Source: Rhodococcus sp. X156 (GTDB lineage Bacteria > Actinomycetota > Actinomycetes > Mycobacteriales > Mycobacteriaceae). From it: 64,000 nt of DNA. Both the position numbers and the translations under genes were made by a program. This document shows, one piece after another, positions 28,086-35,483 of the stretch. Within the stretch, counting starts at the first letter, position 1. Each line of letters starts with the position of its first letter. The DNA lies in NCBI RefSeq assembly GCF_004006015.1, contig NZ_CP034766.1:558001-622000 (forward strand), written 5' to 3'. The notes under the pieces are model-generated. The model saw nothing but the letters and a program-made list of their open reading frames with translations. It did not search any database and had not been told where the DNA came from.

Positions 28086-29756
28086 ATGGATCCGGCACTC
28101 CGTTCGATCGTCAGCGCGCTGACCGACCGCGGGCTCAACAAGAACGCGCTGCAGGCTGCGGTGGACCGGGCGGAGAAGACCGGTCGACCGCTGCGCAGCG
28201 TCCTCGTCGAGGACCAGGTGGTCACCGACTTCGAGCTGGTCTCCGCGGTGGCGGACGCCTACGGGGTCGAGGCGGTGGAGCTGGGCTCCTACCCGGTCGA
28301 GATGTCGGCGATGTCGAAGATCCCGCTGGCCCTGGCGCGCCGGCACCACGTGGTGCCGATCTCGGTGACCGACAAGACGATCACGGTGGCGGTGGCCGAC
28401 CCGAGCAACGTGCTGGCGCTGGACGACGTGCGCGCGGCGACCGGGCTCACCGTGGTCCCGGTGGTGGCCACCACCGACGAGCTGAACCGCCTGCTGGGTC
28501 GCTACGCCCGCGACAGTGCCGACCTGGACGAGGCCGCCGCCGCGATCACCGCCGCGGAGGGGCCCAGCCACGACCACCTCGACGGGCTCAGCGACGACTC
28601 GCCCGTGGTGCGCTACGTGTACGCCCTGCTGGAGCGGGCGATCAACTCACGTGCCTCCGACATCCACCTCGAGCCCAGCGAGTTCGACCTCAAGATCCGG
28701 CTGCGCATCGACGGCGTGCTGCACGCGGTGGACGTGGTGCCCCAGGGCATCCAGTCGGCGCTCATCTCCCGCTTCAAGATCATGTCCGGGCTGGACATCA
28801 CCGAGCGCCGGGTGCCGCAGAACGGCCGCATCACCATGGACGTGGGCGGGCGCGGGGTGGACCTGCGCACCGCCACGCTGCCCACCGTGTGGGGGGAGAA
28901 GGTGGTGCTGCGCATCCTGGACACCGGGGGCGTGGACCTGGACCTGCACAAGCTCGGGTTCACCGAGTACAACTACGGGCGCTTCTCGGCTAGCTTCCGC
29001 AAGCCGCACGGCATGGTGCTGGTGACCGGGCCCACCGGGTCGGGAAAGTCCACCACCCTCTACGCGACGCTGCACGAGATCGCCCGGCCCGAGGTCAACG
29101 TGATCACCGTGGAGGACCCGGTGGAGTACCGGATGCCCGGGGTGAACCAGGTGCAGGTCAACGCCAAGGCGGGACTGACCTTCGCGGCCATCCTGCCGGC
29201 GATCCTGCGCTCGGACCCTGACGTGGTGCTGGTCGGTGAGATCCGCGACCGGGTGACGGCGCAGCTGGGCATCGAGGCGGCACTCACCGGGCACCTGGTG
29301 CTCTCCACGCTGCACACCAACGACGCCCCCAGCGCCATGACGCGACTGGTGGAGATGGGCATCGAGCCCTTCCTGGTCGGCTCCTCCCTGGACGCGGTGC
29401 TCGCCCAGCGCCTCACCCGGCGGCTGTGCGAGTGGTGCAAGGAGGGCTACATCCCGGAGGAGGAGACGCTGCGAACCGCACGCTGGCCGCTGCAGGAGCT
29501 GGACTTCCCAGAGCAGCTCTGGCGGGCCGCGGGCTGCCGCCAGTGCGGGGACACCGGCTACCGGGGCCGGCTGGCCATCACCGAGGTGATGCCGGTGAGC
29601 GAGGAGATCGAGCGGCTCACCGTGGCCCGTGCGCCGGCGGGTGACATCGCCAAGGCGGCGCGGGCGGAGGGCATGTTGACCCTGCGCGATGACGGGCTGC
29701 GCAAGGCCGCGGAGGGCACCACCACGGTGGAGGAGGTGCTCCGCGTCACGGTGTAG
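28086..29756 (+). CDS. pilB: Type IV pilus assembly ATPase
   Basis: A 556-residue GspE/PilB ATPase that powers pilus extension from the cytoplasmic face. The N-terminal 140 residues resemble the MshEN/T2SSE_N domain. The ATPase core has Walker A GPTGSGKSTTLYA (about residue 315), the Asp box VITVEDPVEYR, Walker B RSDPDVVLVGEIRD and the His box LSTLHTNDAPSA. A zinc site CEWC...CRQCGDTGYRGR, typical of PilB/GspE and absent from PilT, follows. ATG at 28086 begins MDPALRSIVSALTDRGL; its ribosome site is a weak G-run. First gene of the pilus locus. Confidence 0.93.
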   Translation: MDPALRSIVSALTDRGLNKNALQAAVDRAEKTGRPLRSVLVEDQVVTDFELVSAVADAYGVEAVELGSYPVEMSAMSKIPLALARRHHVVPISVTDKTITVAVADPSNVLALDDVRAATGLTVVPVVATTDELNRLLGRYARDSADLDEAAAAITAAEGPSHDHLDGLSDDSPVVRYVYALLERAINSRASDIHLEPSEFDLKIRLRIDGVLHAVDVVPQGIQSALISRFKIMSGLDITERRVPQNGRITMDVGGRGVDLRTATLPTVWGEKVVLRILDTGGVDLDLHKLGFTEYNYGRFSASFRKPHGMVLVTGPTGSGKSTTLYATLHEIARPEVNVITVEDPVEYRMPGVNQVQVNAKAGLTFAAILPAILRSDPDVVLVGEIRDRVTAQLGIEAALTGHLVLSTLHTNDAPSAMTRLVEMGIEPFLVGSSLDAVLAQRLTRRLCEWCKEGYIPEEETLRTARWPLQELDFPEQLWRAAGCRQCGDTGYRGRLAITEVMPVSEEIERLTVARAPAGDIAKAARAEGMLTLRDDGLRKAAEGTTTVEEVLRVTV

Positions 29757-29900
29757 GGAGATTTCGTGAACTCGCTCGCAAATCACTCTGCGTGGTCGAT
29801 AGAACACTAGGGGCTATCGATAGCGGGCGAACGGGGATATCGTCCCTGCGACCGTGAGGCATGCCAAAGATGGCTCCCCGCAAGGTTTTACCGGGACTGC
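29757..29900 (+). promoter_or_regulatory. Intergenic leader between pilB and pilT with CGATAG sites
   Basis: A 144-bp gap without a gene. It contains a 12-bp palindrome GCTATCGATAGC at 29813-29824 and a TCGATAG half-copy at 29796-29802, suggesting a regulator site and a separate start for pilT. I compared it by eye with c-di-GMP riboswitch features and saw no convincing match. Confidence 0.45.
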
Positions 29901-31028
29901 ATGAAGGGCATGACGTTGACGTCACTAGCACCGGCTGACGAAGCCGTCGACACCGCGCCGGTGCGCGCCGAGCTCGACCGGCTGCTGACCGAGCTGGTCG
30001 CAATGGGCGGGTCGGACCTGCACCTCACCGCCGGCATCGCCCCGTGCATGCGGCTCAACGGCGCGCTCGCCCCCGTCCCGGACTACGACAGGCTGACGCC
30101 GGTGGACACCGAGCTGCTGGTGCGCTCCTTCCTCACCCCCGTCCAGTGGGACAAGTTCGCCAACGCCCAGGAGCTGGACACCTCGTACTCCGTGCGCGGG
30201 GTCAGCCGTTTCCGCGTCAACGTCTACCGCCAGCGCGGCTCGGTGGGAGCGGCCTTCCGCGCCATCCCGCACGAGATCAAGAACCTCACCGACCTGGGCC
30301 TGCCCTTCGCGGTGGAGGACCTCGGGGGACTGCCCCGCGGGCTGGTGCTGGTCACCGGACCCACCGGCTCGGGCAAGTCCACCACCCTGGCGAGCCTGCT
30401 GGACCTGATCAACCGGACCCGCTCCGGGCACATCATGACCATCGAGGACCCGATCGAGTACGTGCACTCGCACAAGAAGTGCGTGGTCAACCAGCGCGAG
30501 GTGGGCTCGGACACCGAGGACTTCAGCTCTGCGCTCAAGCACGCGCTGCGCCAGGACCCCGACATCATCCTGGTGGGTGAGCTGCGCGACCTGGAGACCA
30601 CCTCGGTGGCGGTGACCGCCGCGGAGACCGGGCACCTGGTGCTCGCCACGCTGCACACCCAGTCGGCGGCGCAGACCATCGACCGGCTCGTCGACATCTA
30701 TCCCTCGCACCAGCAGCAGCAGATCCGGGTGCAGCTGGCGAACTGCCTGCAGGGGGTGGTGACCCAGGCGCTGGTGCCGCGCAAGGACGGCGAGGGCCGC
30801 ACCGTGGTGTGCGAGGTGATGCTGGCGACGCCGGCCATCCGCAACCTCATCCGCGAGGACAAGGTGCACCAGATCCCGTCGTTCCTGCAGTCCTCCGGCG
30901 ACGTGGGGATGATCAGCTTCGACCAGCACCTGGCCATGCGCTACAACGAGAACCAGATCAGCCGCAACACCGCGCTGAGCCTGGCCCACGACCCCAGCGA
31001 GTTCACCCGACTGACGAAGCGCGTGTAG
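29901..31028 (+). CDS. pilT: Pilus retraction ATPase
   Basis: A 375-residue PilT. The N-terminal domain has the PilT marker GGSDLHLTAGIAPCMRLNG. The core has GPTGSGKSTTLASLLD (about residue 153), TIEDPIEYVHSHKKCVVNQREVG, RQDPDIILVGELRDLETT and LATLHTQSAAQTIDRLVDIYP. The retraction marker AIRNLIRE (AIRNLIREDKVHQIPS) lies near residue 310. No zinc site is present. It depolymerises pilin to drive twitching or DNA uptake. ATG 29901 and ATG 29910 are both usable. Presence of PilT indicates a dynamic rather than static pilus. Confidence 0.94.
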   Translation: MKGMTLTSLAPADEAVDTAPVRAELDRLLTELVAMGGSDLHLTAGIAPCMRLNGALAPVPDYDRLTPVDTELLVRSFLTPVQWDKFANAQELDTSYSVRGVSRFRVNVYRQRGSVGAAFRAIPHEIKNLTDLGLPFAVEDLGGLPRGLVLVTGPTGSGKSTTLASLLDLINRTRSGHIMTIEDPIEYVHSHKKCVVNQREVGSDTEDFSSALKHALRQDPDIILVGELRDLETTSVAVTAAETGHLVLATLHTQSAAQTIDRLVDIYPSHQQQQIRVQLANCLQGVVTQALVPRKDGEGRTVVCEVMLATPAIRNLIREDKVHQIPSFLQSSGDVGMISFDQHLAMRYNENQISRNTALSLAHDPSEFTRLTKRV

Positions 31029-31032
31029 CACC

Positions 31033-32259
31033 GTGGCCACCAAGACCTTTGCCTACGAGGCGCTGGACTCCACGGGCGCCGCCATCAAGGGCAGCCTGGA
31101 GTCGGAGTCCACCGAGGCTGCCGCGCAGGCGCTGCTGAGCCAGAAGCTGGTGCCGCTGAGCGTGACCACGGCGGGCCAGGGCCTGCAGCGGGAGATCAAG
31201 ATCCCGGGCCTCGGCGGGCGGACCACGCTCAAGGACCTGGCGATCATGTCGCGCCAGTTCGCGTCCATGATGTCGGCGGGTCTTCCGCTGCTGCGGGCAC
31301 TGTCCATCCTGGACGAGCAGACCAGCAAGCCGAAGCTGCAGGCGGCGATCAGCCGGGTGCGCAGCGAGGTGCAGGGTGGCGTCACGCTGTCCACCGCGAT
31401 GGGCAGGCACCCGGACCAGTTCCCGCTGCTGATGGTGAACATGGTGCGCGCGGGCGAGGCCGGCGGCTTCCTGGACGGGGCGCTCGACCGGATCGCCTCG
31501 ATGTACGAGGCCGACGCCAACCTGCGAGCCAAGATCAAGGGGGCGATGACCTACCCAGTCATCGTGCTGATGTTCTCGCTGATCCTGGGCATGGGCGTCA
31601 TCATCTTCATTGTCCCGATCTTCGAGCGGATGTTCGCCGACCTCGGCGGTGAGCTGCCACTGCCCACCAAGGTGATGGTGATCCTCTCCAACAACCTCTG
31701 GTGGGTGGCCCCCCTGGCCATCGTCGCAGCGGTCGTGGGGTTGAAGTACTTCCGCGACGCCTACCGCAAGAACCCGGCGTTCCGGCTCAGGGTCGACCGG
31801 ATCAAGCTGCGGCTGCCGGTGATGGGCAAGCTCTCCGCCAAGCTGGCCATCAGCCGCTGGGCGCGCACGCTGGGCACGCTGCTGCACGTGGGTGTGCCCA
31901 TGCTGCAGGCCCTGGAGGTGGTGGGCGGCACCTCCGGCAACGCGGTGATCACCCAGGCCATGAAGGAAGTGATGGACGAGGTGCGCGCGGGCAACCAGAT
32001 GTCCGGGCCGCTGAGCAGGCACCCGCTCTTTCCCACCATGGTCGTGCAGATGATGGAGGTGGGGGAGGAGACCGGCCAGATCACCGAGATGCTGGACAAG
32101 GTCGCCGACTTCTACGACCACGAGGTGGAGGCGGCCACCGACTCGCTGACCGCGGCCATGGAGCCGCTGCTGGTGGTGCTCATGGGCGTGGTGATCGGAT
32201 CGATGGTGGTCTGCCTGTACCTGCCGATGTTCAGCATCTACCAGAACATCCAGTCCTAA
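31033..32259 (+). CDS. pilC: Type IV pilus platform protein
   Basis: A 408-residue PilC/GspF inner-membrane platform protein. It begins VATKTFAYEALDSTGAAIKG, a family hallmark, and holds two GspF domains (about residues 65-190 and 270-395), each with one or two membrane helices, e.g. YPVIVLMFSLILGMGVIIFIV. It links PilB/PilT action to pilin insertion. GTG at 31033 follows the pilT stop by four bases, so the two are coupled. Confidence 0.93.
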   Translation: MATKTFAYEALDSTGAAIKGSLESESTEAAAQALLSQKLVPLSVTTAGQGLQREIKIPGLGGRTTLKDLAIMSRQFASMMSAGLPLLRALSILDEQTSKPKLQAAISRVRSEVQGGVTLSTAMGRHPDQFPLLMVNMVRAGEAGGFLDGALDRIASMYEADANLRAKIKGAMTYPVIVLMFSLILGMGVIIFIVPIFERMFADLGGELPLPTKVMVILSNNLWWVAPLAIVAAVVGLKYFRDAYRKNPAFRLRVDRIKLRLPVMGKLSAKLAISRWARTLGTLLHVGVPMLQALEVVGGTSGNAVITQAMKEVMDEVRAGNQMSGPLSRHPLFPTMVVQMMEVGEETGQITEMLDKVADFYDHEVEAATDSLTAAMEPLLVVLMGVVIGSMVVCLYLPMFSIYQNIQS

Positions 32260-32439
32260 CCAGACTCCGCAATGTTCCTACGCGGCAGTGCATCTGCGTA
32301 CTCTATGTGAGAGTGCAATTACGCTGCGTGCCCTATCCCGGGCGCTGCGCTGCTGCAACTCAGGTTCCCCCCTCGGCGGTCGATCTACCGGTTAACCGGC
32401 ACCCCCTCGCCGAGTCCCTACCAGAGCCCGGAGGCTCCC
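32260..32439 (+). promoter_or_regulatory. Promoter and long leader of the major pilin gene
   Basis: A 180-bp gap without a gene. A possible promoter is TTCCTA (32275-32280) and TACTCT (32299-32304) with 18-base spacing, giving a leader of about 130 bases. A perfect 12-bp palindrome, CCGGTTAACCGG (32388-32399), lies 40 bases before the start codon. The GGAGG ribosome site is at about 32429. Confidence 0.4.
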
Positions 32440-32877
32440 ATGCTCAACCAGCTCCAAAAGCTCCGCGAGGAGCGCGCCAAGAACGACAAGGGCTTCACCC
32501 TGATCGAGCTGCTCGTGGTCGTGGTGATTCTCGGCATCCTGATCGCCATCGCCATCCCGCTGTACCTCAACTACCAGAAGGGTGCCGCGAACAAGGCGGC
32601 CCAGTCTGACGTCCGCAACGCCATCACCGCAGTCGAGGCCTGCCGTGCTTCGGGTGGCGTAATGCCGACTGCACCCGCCGCTGCCATCACTGAGAACACA
32701 GTGATCAAGTGTGGCACCGCTGAGCAGACCCTGGTGGTTTCCAACGGAGGGTCGCTTCTCCTGACGGTCGGCGCCAGCTCCACCTACACGCTCCTGGGCA
32801 AGCCGTCCTCGACCGGCGACAAGCAGTACACCTACACGAGCAACGACGGCAAGACGGCCGAAGCCGACAAGGTTTAG
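32440..32877 (+). CDS. pilA: Major type IV pilin
   Basis: A 145-residue prepilin. The leader ends at Gly18, followed by FTLIELLVVVVILGILIAIAIPLYL: a class III signal with N-terminal Phe and Glu at mature position 5. The globular part has two Cys (CRASG and IKCGTAEQ), able to form a disulfide. ATG at 32440 follows GGAGG at good spacing. The gene is lower in GC than its neighbours and is bounded by its own leader and a strong terminator, which fits high, separate expression. Confidence 0.93.
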   Translation: MLNQLQKLREERAKNDKGFTLIELLVVVVILGILIAIAIPLYLNYQKGAANKAAQSDVRNAITAVEACRASGGVMPTAPAAAITENTVIKCGTAEQTLVVSNGGSLLLTVGASSTYTLLGKPSSTGDKQYTYTSNDGKTAEADKV

Positions 32878-32884
32878 CAACCCT

Positions 32885-32916
32885 TCCGGTGGGGCCACGC
32901 GAGTGGCCCCACCGGA
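32885..32916 (+). terminator. Strong hairpin with GNRA loop after pilA
   Basis: A perfect 14-bp stem (TCCGGTGGGGCCAC with its complement) closes over GCGA, a GNRA-type tetraloop. It starts eight bases after the pilA stop. It could act as a partial terminator or a 3' stabiliser, isolating abundant pilin mRNA from pilM downstream. Confidence 0.85.
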
Positions 32917-32980
32917 TCGCTGCTCGAACGATCCACCCACCCAGCAGAGTCCGAGCTCGATGCCCTTTCGGGGAGACATG

Positions 32981-34060
32981 ATGAAGACACGCCGGCGACC
33001 CGGTGAGACTGCGGTCCCCGCGGTCAACGGTGACGGTCGCATCATCGGGCTCGACATCGGCGCCACCGGCGTGCGGGCCGCCGTGCTCAACGCGGTGCGC
33101 GGGCCGGGACTGCCCTCGGTGCAGATCCAGGCGCTCGGCCACATCAGCCTGCCACTGGCAGCCGTGGTCGACGGAGCGGTGCGCGACCAGGCGGTGGTGA
33201 CCAACGCGGTCAAGCACCTGGCCCAGGAGAACGGCTTCACCGGGGCCAACGTCATCGTCGGCACCACCAACCCGCAGGTCGTCGTCCGTGACCTGCAGAT
33301 GCCCAACCTTCCCCGCGAGCAGGTCCGCCTCGCCCTGCCCTTCCAGGCCCGTGAGCTGGTGGCCCTGCCCCTGGACGAGGTGATCCTCGACTACACGCCC
33401 TTCGGGCTGGTGGACGGCGCCCCAGACATGCTGCACGGCCTGCTGATCGCCGCGCCCCGGCTGCCCGTGGTGGCCGCGGTCAGCGCCGTGGAGCGCGCCG
33501 GGCTGCGCGTGGCCACGGTGGACCTGTCGTCCATCGCCACGCTGCGCTTCCTGGCGCAGGAGCGGATGACCGCCGAGGCGGTCATCGACATCGGGGCACA
33601 CCTCACCAGCATCGTGGTGCACAGCCACGGCATGCCCAAGGTGGTGCGCACCGTGGCCCGCGGCGGCCAGGAGCTCACCGAGCGCCTCGCTGACCGCGCC
33701 GACCTCAGCTTCGACGACGCCGAGCGCGCCAAGTACTCCGAAGGACTCACCAGCGGCACGGAGATCGCCACCATCCTCACCGAGGGTGTGCGTCCCCTGC
33801 TGGCCGAGATCCGCAGCTCGCTGCACTTCTTCGCGGCCACCAACTCCGACGTCGACCTGGAGCGCATCTCGCTGACCGGTGGCGGAGCCTGGTTGCCCGG
33901 CCTCGCTGACCTGATCGCCGCGCAGCACGCCATGCCGGTGGAGGTGATCGCGCCGGCCCACCACATCGAGACGCGCTGGAGCACCTTCATGCGTCAGATG
34001 GGCAGCGGCGTCTCCGCCAGCGCGGTCTCGGTGGGCCTGGCGATGGGGGCAGCAGCATGA
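32981..34060 (+). CDS. pilM: Type IV pilus assembly protein, actin-like
   Basis: A 359-residue PilM. The actin-like ATPase phosphate loop is IIGLDIGATGVRAAVL. Further family segments are QVVVRDLQMPNLPREQVRLALPFQARELV (helix that contacts the PilB partners), VIDIGAHLTSIVVH (phosphate 2) and ISLTGGGAWLPGLADLI (adenosine). It forms a cytoplasmic ring under PilN/PilO. GGGGAG lies five bases before ATG 32981; an ATG one codon earlier (32978) is also possible. First gene of a tightly overlapping set continuing to pilX-like. Confidence 0.9.
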   Translation: MKTRRRPGETAVPAVNGDGRIIGLDIGATGVRAAVLNAVRGPGLPSVQIQALGHISLPLAAVVDGAVRDQAVVTNAVKHLAQENGFTGANVIVGTTNPQVVVRDLQMPNLPREQVRLALPFQARELVALPLDEVILDYTPFGLVDGAPDMLHGLLIAAPRLPVVAAVSAVERAGLRVATVDLSSIATLRFLAQERMTAEAVIDIGAHLTSIVVHSHGMPKVVRTVARGGQELTERLADRADLSFDDAERAKYSEGLTSGTEIATILTEGVRPLLAEIRSSLHFFAATNSDVDLERISLTGGGAWLPGLADLIAAQHAMPVEVIAPAHHIETRWSTFMRQMGSGVSASAVSVGLAMGAAA

Positions 34061-34815
34061 GCAAGCACTCCGGGGGCGGCAGGCACGGGATGCCGGAGCG
34101 GCCCCAGCCCCAGCCCCAGCCACAGGAGCTGACCGGTCCGATCTGGACGGCCCTGCCGGGCTGGGGCATCGTCGCCGACCTCATGCCGCCGGAGGTCCTC
34201 GCCCAGCGCCGGGTCCACGTCATCCGCCGCCGGGTCAGCGTGGCCATGGCGGGAGTGCTCGGGGTGTGCGTGCTCGGCCTCGTGTTCGGCATGTTCCAGA
34301 AGCACCAGGCCTCGGAGAACCTCGCCGACGTGCAGGCCCAGACGTCCCAGCTGCTGGTCAAGCAGAACAACTACGCCGACGTGGTCCGCATCCAGGCCGA
34401 CGTCGCCCAGGTGGAGCAGCAGCTGCCGGTCCTGCTGGCTGACGACGTCTCGCACGCTGCCCTGCTGGAGCAGTTGCGCGCCAAGCTGCCGGACTCCATG
34501 GCGATCAACCAGCTGGAGATCACGGTGGACACCGGCAAGTCTGCGGCCACCGGGGGAGCGCAGGCCTCGGACACCGCCAGCCTGGACGCCTCCGGGCAGA
34601 AGCACATCGGCACCGTCACCATCGGTGGCACCGGCCGGACGCTGGCCGACCTGGCCACCTACGTCGACGCGCTGCGCACCGTGCCCGGGGTGGTGGAGCC
34701 GTACCCGCTGTCGAACAAGGCGGCCGCCCCCGGCACGCAGTTCAGCCTCCAGCTGACCCTCACCGACGTGCTGCTGACCAAGAAGTACGACCCCAGCACG
34801 AAGGGCGGCAACTGA
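34057..34815 (+). CDS. pilN: Pilus alignment protein PilN-like
   Basis: A 252-residue bitopic membrane protein. A cytoplasmic N-terminus of about 60 residues contains a QPQPQPQ stretch and ALPGWGIVADLMPPEVLAQRR, a PilM-binding element like the conserved (I)NLLP motif (here ADLMPPE). One membrane helix (VAMAGVLGVCVLGLVFGMF) and a coiled coil precede a ferredoxin-like extracytoplasmic domain. ATG overlaps the pilM stop by 4 bp. Identity rests on position and architecture. Confidence 0.82.
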   Translation: MSKHSGGGRHGMPERPQPQPQPQELTGPIWTALPGWGIVADLMPPEVLAQRRVHVIRRRVSVAMAGVLGVCVLGLVFGMFQKHQASENLADVQAQTSQLLVKQNNYADVVRIQADVAQVEQQLPVLLADDVSHAALLEQLRAKLPDSMAINQLEITVDTGKSAATGGAQASDTASLDASGQKHIGTVTIGGTGRTLADLATYVDALRTVPGVVEPYPLSNKAAAPGTQFSLQLTLTDVLLTKKYDPSTKGGN

Positions 34816-35468
34816 TGACCTCCTTGCGCCAGGACCGTCGGGTCTGGATCGGTGGCGGTGCCCTGCTCGCCGTGGTCGTGCTCGCCCTCGGGTGGGTGGT
34901 GCTCGTCGGCCCCCAGCTCTCCAGCGCCTCGGATCTGGACCAGCAGGCGCAGTCGGCGGAGACCCAGAACATGGTGCTGCAGAACAAGGTGCGCAAGCTC
35001 GAGGCGGCCAGCAAGGACATGGACGGCCTGAACAAGGAGCTGCAGGACGCTCGCGCGGCGCTGCCCATCACCAGTGGCATGCCCGACTTCACCCGCCAGG
35101 TGGAGGACCAGGCCCGCAGCGCCGGAGTGGTGGTGTTCAGCATCGTGGCTGGGGCCCCCACGCTGGCCGGCGCTGGCGCTGCGCCGGCCACCAGCAACGC
35201 CCCCGTCACGGCTGCGGGCAACCTGTTCTCCGTCCCGGTGACGCTGGTCGCCGACGGGGCCCTGCCCAACCACCGCGCCTTCGTGGCCGCGATCGAGGGC
35301 GGCCCCCGCGCGGCACTGATCGACTCGGTGGGCTTCGGGCCCGGTGAGGGCGCCACCACCACCGGCACCTCGGTGGACTCCGCCACGCGGATGACCGTCA
35401 AGCTCCAGGTCTTCGTGGCCCCGCAGACCCCCACCGATCAGGCCGAGCTGCAGAAGCTCGGCGGCTGA
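34815..35468 (+). CDS. pilO: Pilus alignment protein PilO-like
   Basis: A 217-residue protein with a very short cytoplasmic end, one membrane helix (GGGALLAVVVLALGWVVLV), a coiled coil (about residues 40-85) and a globular extracytoplasmic part of PilO type. The segment LPITSGMPDFTRQVEDQARSAG is characteristic of PilO. It pairs with PilN. The start ATG shares one base with the pilN stop (TGATG). Confidence 0.82.
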   Translation: MTSLRQDRRVWIGGGALLAVVVLALGWVVLVGPQLSSASDLDQQAQSAETQNMVLQNKVRKLEAASKDMDGLNKELQDARAALPITSGMPDFTRQVEDQARSAGVVVFSIVAGAPTLAGAGAAPATSNAPVTAAGNLFSVPVTLVADGALPNHRAFVAAIEGGPRAALIDSVGFGPGEGATTTGTSVDSATRMTVKLQVFVAPQTPTDQAELQKLGG

Positions 35469-35483
35469 CCTGAGCACCGCGAC

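Noticed and set aside
29757-29900. Possible c-di-GMP riboswitch before pilT
   Set aside because: A GGTTTTACCGG stretch looked suggestive, but the expected paired helices and the conserved core sequences of GEMM riboswitches could not be found by eye.
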